Shown: positions 56,202 to 64,000 of the stretch, one piece after another | Layout: the number at the start of each line of letters is the position of its first letter | Numbering within the stretch: position 1 is the stretch's first letter | Source: Methylophaga marina | GTDB taxonomy: Bacteria > Pseudomonadota > Gammaproteobacteria > Nitrosococcales > Methylophagaceae | NCBI RefSeq assembly: GCF_030296755.1 | Contig: NZ_AP027741.1 | Location: forward strand, 1,302,001 to 1,366,000 | Reading direction: 5' to 3' | DNA: 64,000 bases | Notes under the pieces: model-generated | Databases searched by the model: none | What the model was told of the DNA's origin: nothing | The model's input: only the letters and a program-made list of their open reading frames with translations | Made by a program: the position numbers and the translations under genes

Positions 56202-57148
56202 ACAACATCCAACGATTGAAAATATTGATGAATCTCTTTCAAGTTTGTTTGGATATACTCTAAAAAAGCCTGAGTAACAGGGGTTGCATGTTTACCCTGA
56301 GGCGATACCAGACACCAACTGCGTCGCAGTGGAAAACCTTTAATTACCGGACTGACCAACTGGCCCAGCCGCAGCTCAGATAACACACTCAACCTCGGCA
56401 AAACAGCGACACCTAACCCAGCTAGAACAGCATGCTTTAGTGCATCATTAGAACCAAACTGCATGGTGACATTCAGCGATAAACGTTGTTGCTGACAATG
56501 CTGCTCTAAAGCCAGTCGATTACCAGATCCAGATTCACGACTGAGCAATTGTGCATCAAGAAATTGCTGCGGATGGATATGTGTTTTTGTGGCAAGTGGA
56601 TGGTGTACCGGCACCACGGGTATCAATTCATTATCCAGAAAGGGTAAGGACGATAAGGAACGATCATTAGGTACCAAGCCCATGATCACCAAATCTTCTT
56701 TATTGTCATTCAAACGCTCAATGGCCTGCGTACGGTTCACAATATTCAGGTTTACATTGACCGATGGATACTGCTGTAAAAACCCTCTTAATACATGCGG
56801 CACCGCATACTGGGCTGAACTGACCGCACACAGATTTAACTCACCTGAAAGCTTTCCCTCCAGTCGATGTAAATCACTCTGCAAACTGGCGACTTGCTCA
56901 AATATGGCATCAATATGTTCAGCTACCCGTTCACCTGCTCGCGTGCAATAAAGCTTTCTACCGACATATTCGAATAACGGCTGCCCCAGCGCTGACTCCA
57001 GTTTTTTGATTTGAGAACTGACGGCGGGCTGAGTCAGCCCCAAACTTTCTGCCCCTTTTCCATAACCTTGCTGTTGATAGACAGCTCGAAACACTTGCAT
57101 TTGACGAAAAGACAGTCGACTAATTAATTGCTGTAAAGTCAATGACAT
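56198..57148 (-). CDS. LysR-type regulator, likely controlling pyruvate carboxylase
   Basis: A 316-residue LysR regulator. Helix-turn-helix: FRQMQVFRAVYQQQGYGKGA and LTQPAVSSQIKKLESALGQP. The effector domain follows, with LSGELNLCAVSSAQYAVPHV and LKHAVLAGLGVAVLPRLSV. It is divergent from the pyruvate carboxylase genes with 116 bases between. The same layout is seen in pseudomonads, where the regulator next to pycA/pycB is called PycR; that it does the same here is inferred from position. Full-length. Confidence 0.9.
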   Translation of the reverse strand: MSLTLQQLISRLSFRQMQVFRAVYQQQGYGKGAESLGLTQPAVSSQIKKLESALGQPLFEYVGRKLYCTRAGERVAEHIDAIFEQVASLQSDLHRLEGKLSGELNLCAVSSAQYAVPHVLRGFLQQYPSVNVNLNIVNRTQAIERLNDNKEDLVIMGLVPNDRSLSSLPFLDNELIPVVPVHHPLATKTHIHPQQFLDAQLLSRESGSGNRLALEQHCQQQRLSLNVTMQFGSNDALKHAVLAGLGVAVLPRLSVLSELRLGQLVSPVIKGFPLRRSWCLVSPQGKHATPVTQAFLEYIQTNLKEIHQYFQSLDVV

Positions 57149-57169
57149 AAAAATTAAAAAACCTTATAC

Positions 57170-57185
57170 ATAAGTAATTACTTAT
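57170..57185. promoter_or_regulatory. Perfect 16-base palindrome, candidate LysR operator upstream of pycA
   Basis: ATAAGTAATTACTTAT lies in the 116-base region between the LysR gene and the biotin carboxylase subunit. It is the only clear palindrome there and is well placed for a LysR-type site. Binding is not proven. Confidence 0.55.
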
Positions 57186-57264
57186 CACTAATCAAAATTA
57201 TATCAATTTTTCATTATGTATGATTTCCTCTAGCCTATTTCCTAGATTCAATCTGGAGTAGCTC

Positions 57265-58680
57265 ATGTTGAAAAAAGTGTTAATCGCCAATCGTGGTGAA
57301 ATTGCTGTGCGCATTGTTCGCGCATGTGCAGAAATGGGCATTCGTTCAGTCGCTATTTATACCGAACCCGATCGTTATGCATTACACGTCAAACGTGCTG
57401 ACGAATCCTATTCACTTGGTGATGATCCACTCGCTGGCTATCTTGATCCTTTACGTATTGTGAACTTAGCGATAGAAACCGGTTGCGATGCTATCCATCC
57501 TGGCTATGGTTTCTTATCTGAAAATGCCGAATTTGCCCGCCTGTGTGAAAAACACAACATCACTTTCGTTGGTCCCAAATCCAGCGTTATTGAAAAAATG
57601 GGCGATAAAACAGCTGCTAGAGACAGTATGCGCGATGCTGGTGTACCCATTACACCGGGCTCTGACGGCAACTTAGCGGACTTAGATGAAGCGTTAGCGT
57701 TGGCTGAAGAAGTGGGTTATCCAGTCATGATCAAAGCCACCTCTGGTGGTGGTGGTCGTGGTATCCGTCGTTGTGATAGTGCCGACGAATTGCGTCAACA
57801 GTATCCACGCGTTATTTCTGAAGCGACAAAGGCATTCGGTTCTGCTGAAGTTTTCCTTGAGAAATGTATTGTTGACCCTCGTCATATTGAAGTACAAATC
57901 CTCGCTGATAGCGAAGGCAATGTCGTGCATTTGTATGAACGGGATTGTTCTATTCAGCGCCGTAATCAAAAACTGATTGAAATTGCACCAAGCCCACAAC
58001 TGACACCTGAGCAGCGTGATTATGTCGGTGGCCTGGCTGTCAAAGCGGCTCAAGCAGTGAATTATGAAAATGCGGGTACCGTCGAATTTTTGCTCACCGG
58101 TAATGAAGTGTATTTCATGGAGATGAATACCCGGGTTCAGGTAGAGCACACCATTACCGAACAAATTACCGGTATTGATATTGTCCGTGAACAATTACGT
58201 ATCGCATCTGGCTTGCCGTTAAGCTACCGCCAGCAAGACATTGCCTATCGCGGCTATGCTTTACAGTTTCGGATTAATGCTGAAGACCCGAAAAATGATT
58301 TCCTGCCTAGCTTCGGTCGAATCACCCACTACTACGCACCGGGCGGCCCTGGTGTCAGAGTGGATACTGCTATCTACACGGGTTATGAAATCCCACCGTA
58401 TTTTGACTCCATGTGTCTGAAACTGGTGGTGTGGGCACTGGATTGGGAAGATGCCATCAGCCGTGGTCAACGCGCTCTGGATGATATGCGTTTGCATGGC
58501 ATTAAAACCACTGAGAACTACTACAAACAAATTCTCAATCATCCTGATTTCCGATCTGGTCATTTCGACACAAGTTTTGTGCCTAACCATCCGGAATTAC
58601 TTAACTATTCGAATAAACGACGTCCCAGCGCAGTGGCGCTGGCTTTGGCCACTGCAATTGCAGCCCATGCAGGCTGGTAA
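57265..58680 (+). CDS. pycA: Pyruvate carboxylase subunit A (biotin carboxylase)
   Basis: A 471-residue biotin carboxylase. The start is LKKVLIANRGEIAVRIVRAC; the ATP-grasp has VMIKATSGGGGRGIRRC, and the catalytic EMNTRVQVEHTITEQITG is intact. It carboxylates biotin on subunit B using bicarbonate and ATP. It would also fit acetyl-CoA carboxylase AccC, but the partner gene 24 bases downstream is the carboxyltransferase/biotin subunit of a pyruvate carboxylase and there is no accB. A clear GGAG lies before the ATG. Confidence 0.93.
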   Translation: MLKKVLIANRGEIAVRIVRACAEMGIRSVAIYTEPDRYALHVKRADESYSLGDDPLAGYLDPLRIVNLAIETGCDAIHPGYGFLSENAEFARLCEKHNITFVGPKSSVIEKMGDKTAARDSMRDAGVPITPGSDGNLADLDEALALAEEVGYPVMIKATSGGGGRGIRRCDSADELRQQYPRVISEATKAFGSAEVFLEKCIVDPRHIEVQILADSEGNVVHLYERDCSIQRRNQKLIEIAPSPQLTPEQRDYVGGLAVKAAQAVNYENAGTVEFLLTGNEVYFMEMNTRVQVEHTITEQITGIDIVREQLRIASGLPLSYRQQDIAYRGYALQFRINAEDPKNDFLPSFGRITHYYAPGGPGVRVDTAIYTGYEIPPYFDSMCLKLVVWALDWEDAISRGQRALDDMRLHGIKTTENYYKQILNHPDFRSGHFDTSFVPNHPELLNYSNKRRPSAVALALATAIAAHAGW

Positions 58681-58704
58681 GCCTTAAACACTGCTGGAGA
58701 TTTT

Positions 58705-60504
58705 ATGAAAAAAATTGAAGTTACTGATGTCATTCTGCGTGATGCTCACCAATCACTTATCGCCACTCGTATGCGCACTGACGATATGCTGCCTATCTGT
58801 GACAAGCTCGATCAGGTCGGTTATTGGTCACTGGAAGTCTGGGGCGGTGCCACATTTGATGCCTGTGTTCGCTACCTAAAAGAAGATCCTTGGGAAAGAC
58901 TCAGACAATTAAAACAAGCCTTACCCAATACCCGTTTACAAATGTTATTACGTGGCCAAAACCTGTTGGGTTACCGCCATTATGCTGACGATGTGGTCAG
59001 TGCTTTTGTCGAGCGTGCGGCTGAAAACGGTATTGATGTATTTCGTATTTTTGATGCGCTGAACGACCTGCGTAATCTGGAAACCGCCATGAAAGCGGTC
59101 AAAAAAGCCGGTAAACATGCTCAAGGTACGATTAGCTACACCACCAGCCCGGTTCATACTCCTGAATTGTTTGTAAAACAGGCCAAAGATCTACAAAACA
59201 TGGGCGCAGACTCGATTGCCATTAAAGATATGGCTGGTCTATTGGCGCCTTATCCGACCTACGATTTAGTGAAAGCCATTAAATCAGAAGTCGACTTACC
59301 TTTAGTTATTCATTCTCACGCGACTTCTGGTCTGGCAGCACAATGTCAGTTAAAAGCCATTGAAGCGGGTGTGGATCGTATTGATACCGCCATTTCTTCA
59401 TTTGCCAGCGGTACCAGCCACCCAGCGACTGAATCTCAAGTTGCTGCATTGCGTAATACAGACTGGGATACTGGCCTTGATTTGAACCTGTTATCCGAAA
59501 TTGCCGACTATTTCCGTGACGTTCGCAAAAAATACCACCAGTTTGAAAGCGAATTTACGGGCGAAGATGTGTCTGTCCAAATCAATCAGGTTCCGGGCGG
59601 CATGATGTCAAATCTGGCCAACCAATTAAAAGAACAAAACGCACTGGATAGAATTCGCGATGTGTTTGCTGAAATTCCACGCGTTCGTGAAGATCTGGGT
59701 TTTCCACCATTGGTGACACCCACATCACAAATTGTGGGTACTCAGGCGGTATATAACGTCTTAGCCGGTGAACGTTATAAAACCATCACTAATGAAGTGA
59801 AACGTTATCTTCAGGGTGGCTACGGTCAGCCACCCGCACCTGTTAATGCACAATTGCAGAAAAAAGCCATTGGTAACGAAGAAGTGATCGACTCTCGTCC
59901 TGCTGATGCGCTGGCACCAGAGCTGGATAAACTCAGAGCCGATATTGGCGAACTAGCGACATCAGAAGAAGATGTACTGACTTTTGCCATGTTCCCGGAT
60001 CTCGGTCGTGAATTCTTACAACAACGTGCTGAAGGCACATTGAAACCTGAGCCATTATTACCTGTTAGTGAAGCTCATAATGATAAAGAAAGCATTGCTA
60101 CCGAGTTTAAAGTGGATGTCCATGGTGAAAGCTATGACATTGCCATCACCGGTGTAGGTGATGTTGGCGGTGGTAAACGTAAGTTCTACATATCTATCGA
60201 TGGCATGCCAGAAGAAGTCACTTTCGAAGCGTTAAATGAGTATGTAAATGATGGCGGTAATACCGGTGGCCGTAAGAAAGCCACCGATCCGGGTCATGTC
60301 ACAGCACCGCTGCCTGGCAATGTGGTTGAAGTTCTGGTGAAAGAAGGCGACAAAGTGGAAGCAGGTCAGGCCCTGTTAGTCATGGAAGCCATGAAAATGG
60401 AAACCGAACTACTGGCTAATATCGCTGGAACGGTTAAAGCATTACACGTGAAGAAAGCCGACCGTGTGACACCAGGTGAAACCTTAATCGAGATCGTCGA
60501 ATAA
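58705..60504 (+). CDS. pycB: Pyruvate carboxylase subunit B / oxaloacetate decarboxylase alpha-type
   Basis: A 599-residue protein. The carboxyltransferase domain starts VTDVILRDAHQSLIATRMRT and contains DAHQS, the metal-binding HSHATSGLAAQ, and the lysine in IAIKDMAGLL. A C-terminal biotinyl domain has the biotin attachment site LLVMEAMKMETELLANIAGT. There is no oxaloacetate decarboxylase beta or gamma gene nearby, and the neighbour is biotin carboxylase, so pyruvate carboxylase (making oxaloacetate) is the likely role. The ribosome-binding site GGAG is seven bases before the ATG. Confidence 0.94.
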   Translation: MKKIEVTDVILRDAHQSLIATRMRTDDMLPICDKLDQVGYWSLEVWGGATFDACVRYLKEDPWERLRQLKQALPNTRLQMLLRGQNLLGYRHYADDVVSAFVERAAENGIDVFRIFDALNDLRNLETAMKAVKKAGKHAQGTISYTTSPVHTPELFVKQAKDLQNMGADSIAIKDMAGLLAPYPTYDLVKAIKSEVDLPLVIHSHATSGLAAQCQLKAIEAGVDRIDTAISSFASGTSHPATESQVAALRNTDWDTGLDLNLLSEIADYFRDVRKKYHQFESEFTGEDVSVQINQVPGGMMSNLANQLKEQNALDRIRDVFAEIPRVREDLGFPPLVTPTSQIVGTQAVYNVLAGERYKTITNEVKRYLQGGYGQPPAPVNAQLQKKAIGNEEVIDSRPADALAPELDKLRADIGELATSEEDVLTFAMFPDLGREFLQQRAEGTLKPEPLLPVSEAHNDKESIATEFKVDVHGESYDIAITGVGDVGGGKRKFYISIDGMPEEVTFEALNEYVNDGGNTGGRKKATDPGHVTAPLPGNVVEVLVKEGDKVEAGQALLVMEAMKMETELLANIAGTVKALHVKKADRVTPGETLIEIVE

Positions 60505-60506
60505 GC

Positions 60507-61069
60507 TTACCAATAAAGCCCATTATAGTAACGCCATGATGGGCGTAAGCCTGGCCCGTAATACGGGCCATAGGCGAACGGGTCATAATAATAAGGATGA
60601 CTCCGCCAATAAGGATCACGCGAATAGTCCGCTTGCGTCCAGCGGTACAATTCAGAAGAGATCACAACCGGTAAGCTCATTGATTTCTTATCGATTGTGA
60701 CGGTCTCTTTCTTCTCAACCGTGCCGGCAACAGTGATTAATGTACCGGCTTTATAGATGTAAGGATCGATAAAACTTTCAGAATGAATTAAAAATCGTCC
60801 TTGGCTGACACCATCACTATCCGGTCTTCCAAAACTATTCAGTGGAAACTGTACAACATGAATCGTTGAGCCATTATCATCATTTTCCACTTTAACGACT
60901 TGTCCCCCCAACGTATCACTTCACCTTTGTGCTGTTCAGCTTCAACAGCGACCTGACTTAACTGCCAGTCAGGGCTTGGGGCTTCTTTAATCGCCATTGG
61001 CAAATTACTACATGCGCTCAGCAGTAACATTAATAGAGGAAATAAAGCACGCATTGCTTGTACCTTCAT
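60507..61069 (-). pseudogene. slp: Slp-family outer-membrane lipoprotein with one frameshift
   Basis: A starvation-inducible outer-membrane lipoprotein of the Slp type. The signal and lipobox are MRALFPLLMLLLSACSNL. The mature part reads HKGEVIRWGG then QVVKVENDDNGSTIHVVQFP. The frame breaks at the six-G run (plus 60904-60909, coding GEVIRWG), where seven G restore it. The C-terminus is unusual in being Tyr/Pro-rich (PYYYDPFAYGPYYGPGLRPS). With the correction the protein has 187 residues. It converges with pycB, with stop codons two bases apart. The role in the outer membrane is not settled. Confidence 0.85.
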
Positions 61070-61127
61070 TTGTTCAATAGCTGTGTGACCAGAGCGGTAT
61101 TCTGTTAGTTCAGTTCAACAGCGTCTT

Positions 61128-64000
61128 TCATTGCAGGGATTTTCCAGTCTCTAAAGTAGCGATGAGCGACAGTAACTCCTGATAGAGTTTATCGAACTCA
61201 TCTAGAAACGCTCTGGCTTCCCCCATCTTGTCAGCAAGTGCATATTCCCGCATTGTTATCGCCAAGTTATGCCATTTCAGATGCGTTGCAACCAACTCAT
61301 CTAACCATTCGTGCTCGAACAGGTTCTGATTCTTTACGCGTTCAACCCACGTGCCACAATGACAGTAATGCACATCCATAATTGGCCATTGTGGTGATTG
61401 AGCCGTATCACTGCTCTCATCAAAGTTACTCAAAAACACTTGTCGCCAGCGTTCAAGCGTTAGCATGAAAAACCGTAATGCCTTCTGTCTTGGTGTGAGT
61501 GATAAACGAGATGCTGATACCCAGCCTACTTCAGCATGATAATGTCTGAGCCACGACATCACGTCATCGCTTGGCATGGGTCTGGCTATGCCATAGCCCT
61601 GAGCGTTTTCGCAGCCAATCAACAACAACATTAATCCATGCTCGACCGTCTCAACACCTTCTGCAATGACTTGTCTGTCGAACGCTTCAGCCAGGCCGGT
61701 TACACCATCAACAATCGTATAGTCCTGTGGATCATCAAGCATGTCACGAATAAAGCTTTGGTCGATTTTAATCGTGTCGGCACTCAAGTGACGTAAATGT
61801 GTCAGTGAGGAGTAGCCAGTACCAAAATCATCCAATGCCACTGATACACCAATGGAATCCTTGCATTGCCTTATGACCTTGGTGATGGCCCCAATATCAC
61901 CTAGAGCGGTGGTTTCGACTATTTCCAGTTGTAGATATTCCGGTCCGATATCGGGATACTCGGCCAGTAACGTCTCCATGTCACTTACAAAGGCATCAGA
62001 TTGCAGATGGTAAGAGGCAATGTTGACACTGATGGAGAGCATATAGCCTTGCTGGTGTAGAAACTGGAGTTGCTTAAGTGCTTGCTGCAAAACCCACCGT
62101 CCGATCTCAATTTCTAGTTCGCTGTCAGCAATCACGGGCAAGAACTTGAGCGGTGTTAATAATCCCCTCGTTGGATGCTGCCAACGTATCAGTGCTTCCA
62201 TGCCAAAGACTTCACCGTTTGTCATGTTCACTTTTGGTTGATAGAACAAACAGAATTCATCGGTTTTTAAGGCCTGACGGATATCATGCAACAGCTGTTG
62301 TTTTTCTATAGTCAGCTGATTATCGGCTGGGTTGAATAGCTGGTAGTGATTCCGACCAGATAATTTTGCCTGGTACATACTTTGATCAGCATGGCGGAGT
62401 AGTGTGTCCAGATCATCGCTTTCCTGTGTATAAAAACTAACCCCACTGGAAGCACTGATAGTCAGGCGTAAATCATCTACGTAGTATGGCTGAGCAATAG
62501 AGTGGTGTATCCGTTTCAACATGTCTTCACATTCCTGTAAAGACTCCACATCACGAAAGATGATGGCAAACTCATCACCACCAAACCTTGAGATGGTATC
62601 TTCTTCCCGAACATTGTTTCGTAAGCGATTAGCCACCTCAATTAGCAGCTGATCTCCAACATCATGTCCATAGGTATCATTGACCGGCTTAAAATCATCG
62701 AGATCCAGAAAGCAAATTGCCAGCATCGTTTTTGCACGTTTACAATGCGCCACTGCCTGTAAGAAACGATCAGCCAGCAAGGCACGATTGGGAAGCTTAG
62801 TCAGCACGTCATAATGGGCCATCAATTCCAAGGTATCTTGCTGCTGTTTGGCATTGGTAATATCTGAAAACAATCCGACAAAATGACGTGTTGCACCGTC
62901 GTCATCAGTCAATGATGAGACCGTTAACAACTCTGCATAAAGTTCACCATTTTTCCTGCAGTTCCATACCTCTCCCTGCCAATAGCCATGGTCGCTGATG
63001 GATTTCCACATGTTCTGAAAGAACTCAGGCGAGTGCTTTCCGGAACTCAATAAGTGAGGTGTCTGACCTATCGCCTCTTCACGACTATAGCCTGTGATAT
63101 GACTAAAGGCGGGGTTCACATCGGTGATCACGCCTTTGGTATCCGTGATCATGATGGCTTCATGAGCCTGATTAAAGACCCGTGAAGAAAAACGTAGCTG
63201 CTCTTCAGCCTCTTTACGCACAGTGATGTCATAAATCACCAGCAAGGTCTCATCTCCAAGCGTATTCTCAACTACGGATGAGCTGACCAGGGCTACTCGA
63301 GGTTTGCCTTTTTTCGTCTCAATATCAATCTCGAAAGCATGACTCATACTACTGATATGAGCATTCTCTTGAGAGAAATCATGTTTTGATTTTTCCCTTT
63401 GTTGCTGTACCAGAAACATGAGCCTTTTCCAGTTAGGTAAGGTTTCAATGTTATCCAGATCGTAACCAAAGGTTTCTTTAAATGACTGATTGATAAACAT
63501 CACTCGCTGCTGCTTATCCAACAAAATGTAAGGAACAGGTGAAGATTGAATCAGACTGCGGTATTTGTAATTAGCGATTGATGCCATCAAAACAAAACGA
63601 ATAATGATGGCTGCCAGTAAAAAGATAAAAGCGGTCACACCATAAACCGTCAGTACCTCATGCCAGTATGCTTTGGGTAAAGTAGACCAGCCACCTTTTG
63701 GTTCAGCCGCCAGTATCCACTCTCCCTCAGGCAGCTTAAGTGTTTGGCTCAATGTGGGCTGTTGGAATAAAGCAGGGTCACCATAAAACACAGCACCTTG
63801 TCGCCCTAAGCCATCCTTCCCTCTGATAGCTAATTCAAAAGGCAGGTCCTGGTTCAAGCCGACTTTATTAAAAAATGCTTTGATATCAATGACAGCAGAA
63901 ATCAGTCCCCAGAAATATTCCTCACCTGTTTTATCATTCTGTAAAAAAACAGGCACACGGGTAATCAGGCCTGTACCACCTTGTTTTAATTCTAGTGGAC
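61128..64000 (-). CDS. CHASE-PAS-GGDEF-EAL c-di-GMP protein, cut by the window end
   Basis: The open frame runs from 61128 to the window edge without a start; a GTG at 63956 is not the true one because the frame stays open with GGTGLITRVPVFL, typical of a CHASE sensor domain. Next are a transmembrane helix (VYGVTAFIFLLAAIIIRFVL), two PAS domains (YKYRSLIQSSPVPYILLDKQ and FNQAHEAIMITDTKGVITDV), a GGDEF domain (SRFGGDEFAIIF with RxxD inhibitory site REED) and an EAL domain (MEALIRWQHP, LEIVETTAL, LDDFGTGYSSLTH, IAEGVE). Both catalytic motifs look intact, so synthesis and breakdown of c-di-GMP are possible. A C-terminal Cys/His-rich region, HYCHCGTW ... HLKWHNLA, resembles a CZB zinc-binding domain. 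Confidence 0.92.
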   Translation of the reverse strand, partial: PLELKQGGTGLITRVPVFLQNDKTGEEYFWGLISAVIDIKAFFNKVGLNQDLPFELAIRGKDGLGRQGAVFYGDPALFQQPTLSQTLKLPEGEWILAAEPKGGWSTLPKAYWHEVLTVYGVTAFIFLLAAIIIRFVLMASIANYKYRSLIQSSPVPYILLDKQQRVMFINQSFKETFGYDLDNIETLPNWKRLMFLVQQQREKSKHDFSQENAHISSMSHAFEIDIETKKGKPRVALVSSSVVENTLGDETLLVIYDITVRKEAEEQLRFSSRVFNQAHEAIMITDTKGVITDVNPAFSHITGYSREEAIGQTPHLLSSGKHSPEFFQNMWKSISDHGYWQGEVWNCRKNGELYAELLTVSSLTDDDGATRHFVGLFSDITNAKQQQDTLELMAHYDVLTKLPNRALLADRFLQAVAHCKRAKTMLAICFLDLDDFKPVNDTYGHDVGDQLLIEVANRLRNNVREEDTISRFGGDEFAIIFRDVESLQECEDMLKRIHHSIAQPYYVDDLRLTISASSGVSFYTQESDDLDTLLRHADQSMYQAKLSGRNHYQLFNPADNQLTIEKQQLLHDIRQALKTDEFCLFYQPKVNMTNGEVFGMEALIRWQHPTRGLLTPLKFLPVIADSELEIEIGRWVLQQALKQLQFLHQQGYMLSISVNIASYHLQSDAFVSDMETLLAEYPDIGPEYLQLEIVETTALGDIGAITKVIRQCKDSIGVSVALDDFGTGYSSLTHLRHLSADTIKIDQSFIRDMLDDPQDYTIVDGVTGLAEAFDRQVIAEGVETVEHGLMLLLIGCENAQGYGIARPMPSDDVMSWLRHYHAEVGWVSASRLSLTPRQKALRFFMLTLERWRQVFLSNFDESSDTAQSPQWPIMDVHYCHCGTWVERVKNQNLFEHEWLDELVATHLKWHNLAITMREYALADKMGEARAFLDEFDKLYQELLSLIATLETGKSLQ

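Noticed and set aside
57265..60504. Acetyl-CoA carboxylase or sodium-pumping oxaloacetate decarboxylase
   Set aside because: There is no accB and no oxaloacetate decarboxylase beta or gamma gene; the biotin carboxylase/carboxyltransferase pair with a LysR gene matches two-subunit pyruvate carboxylase.

Overview
The window looks like the chromosome of a gammaproteobacterial methylotroph, most likely Methylophaga-like. This is inferred from gene content and moderate G+C, not from a marker gene. Supporting points are a free-standing pqqA, a PQQ-type sugar dehydrogenase-like lipoprotein, an ETF/ETF-QO/ferredoxin-NADP reductase locus, a two-subunit pyruvate carboxylase with its LysR regulator, and Gram-negative envelope genes (OmpW, PqiABC, an RND pump, Slp). 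I saw no rRNA, tRNA or CRISPR array.

Layout. 1-9 kb is an accessory region: a type I restriction-modification operon (hsdR, a RhuM-Fic protein, start of hsdM), a DUF5655 nuclease-like gene, an IS3-family element that interrupts a membrane-protein gene, and two unrecognised secreted proteins. 9.6-16.2 kb holds a RaiA/HPF-like ribosome factor, the sugar dehydrogenase-like lipoprotein and an RND efflux pair. 16.4-24.7 kb is a tight eight-gene operon of unrecognised envelope proteins built round a MotA/TolQ/ExbB-type channel and two membrane-anchored VWA proteins; I consider it the best candidate for an undescribed system. 24.7-25.4 kb is a non-coding element made of nested inverted repeats. 25.5-33.7 kb carries a GFA-like protein, small secreted proteins, OmpW, a two-component system and pqiABC. 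33.8-43.9 kb holds a HI0933-like flavoprotein, a DUF1456 protein and then a GAK-type cluster: amphi-Trp, metallophosphoesterase, histidine phosphatase, SixA-Nudix, HprK-related kinase B, ATP-grasp, PhoU-like/APH and a divergent CofD-like gene. 43.9-53.8 kb has an AsmA/DUF748 protein, an ankyrin protein, ETF-QO, a LysR regulator, etfBA, fpr, a MOSC protein and pqqA. 53.9-64 kb has mgtE, ribA, the pyruvate carboxylase genes, a Slp lipoprotein and a large GGDEF-EAL protein cut by the window end.

How they work together. The ETF genes, fpr and ETF-QO form one electron-transfer unit linking flavoprotein dehydrogenases to quinone. Pyruvate carboxylase supplies oxaloacetate. The RND, PqiABC, OmpW and Slp genes serve the envelope. 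The 16-24 kb operon would span inner membrane, periplasm and outer membrane if the channel/VWA reading is right. The GAK cluster is rich in phosphate-handling enzymes and its substrate is unknown.

Data quality. At least eight single-base frameshifts, nearly all in homopolymer runs, split otherwise intact genes (hsdR twice, the RND permease twice, a response regulator, a LysR regulator, SixA-Nudix and slp). This pattern fits sequencing error better than gene decay, so the genes I list as frameshifted may be functional in the organism.
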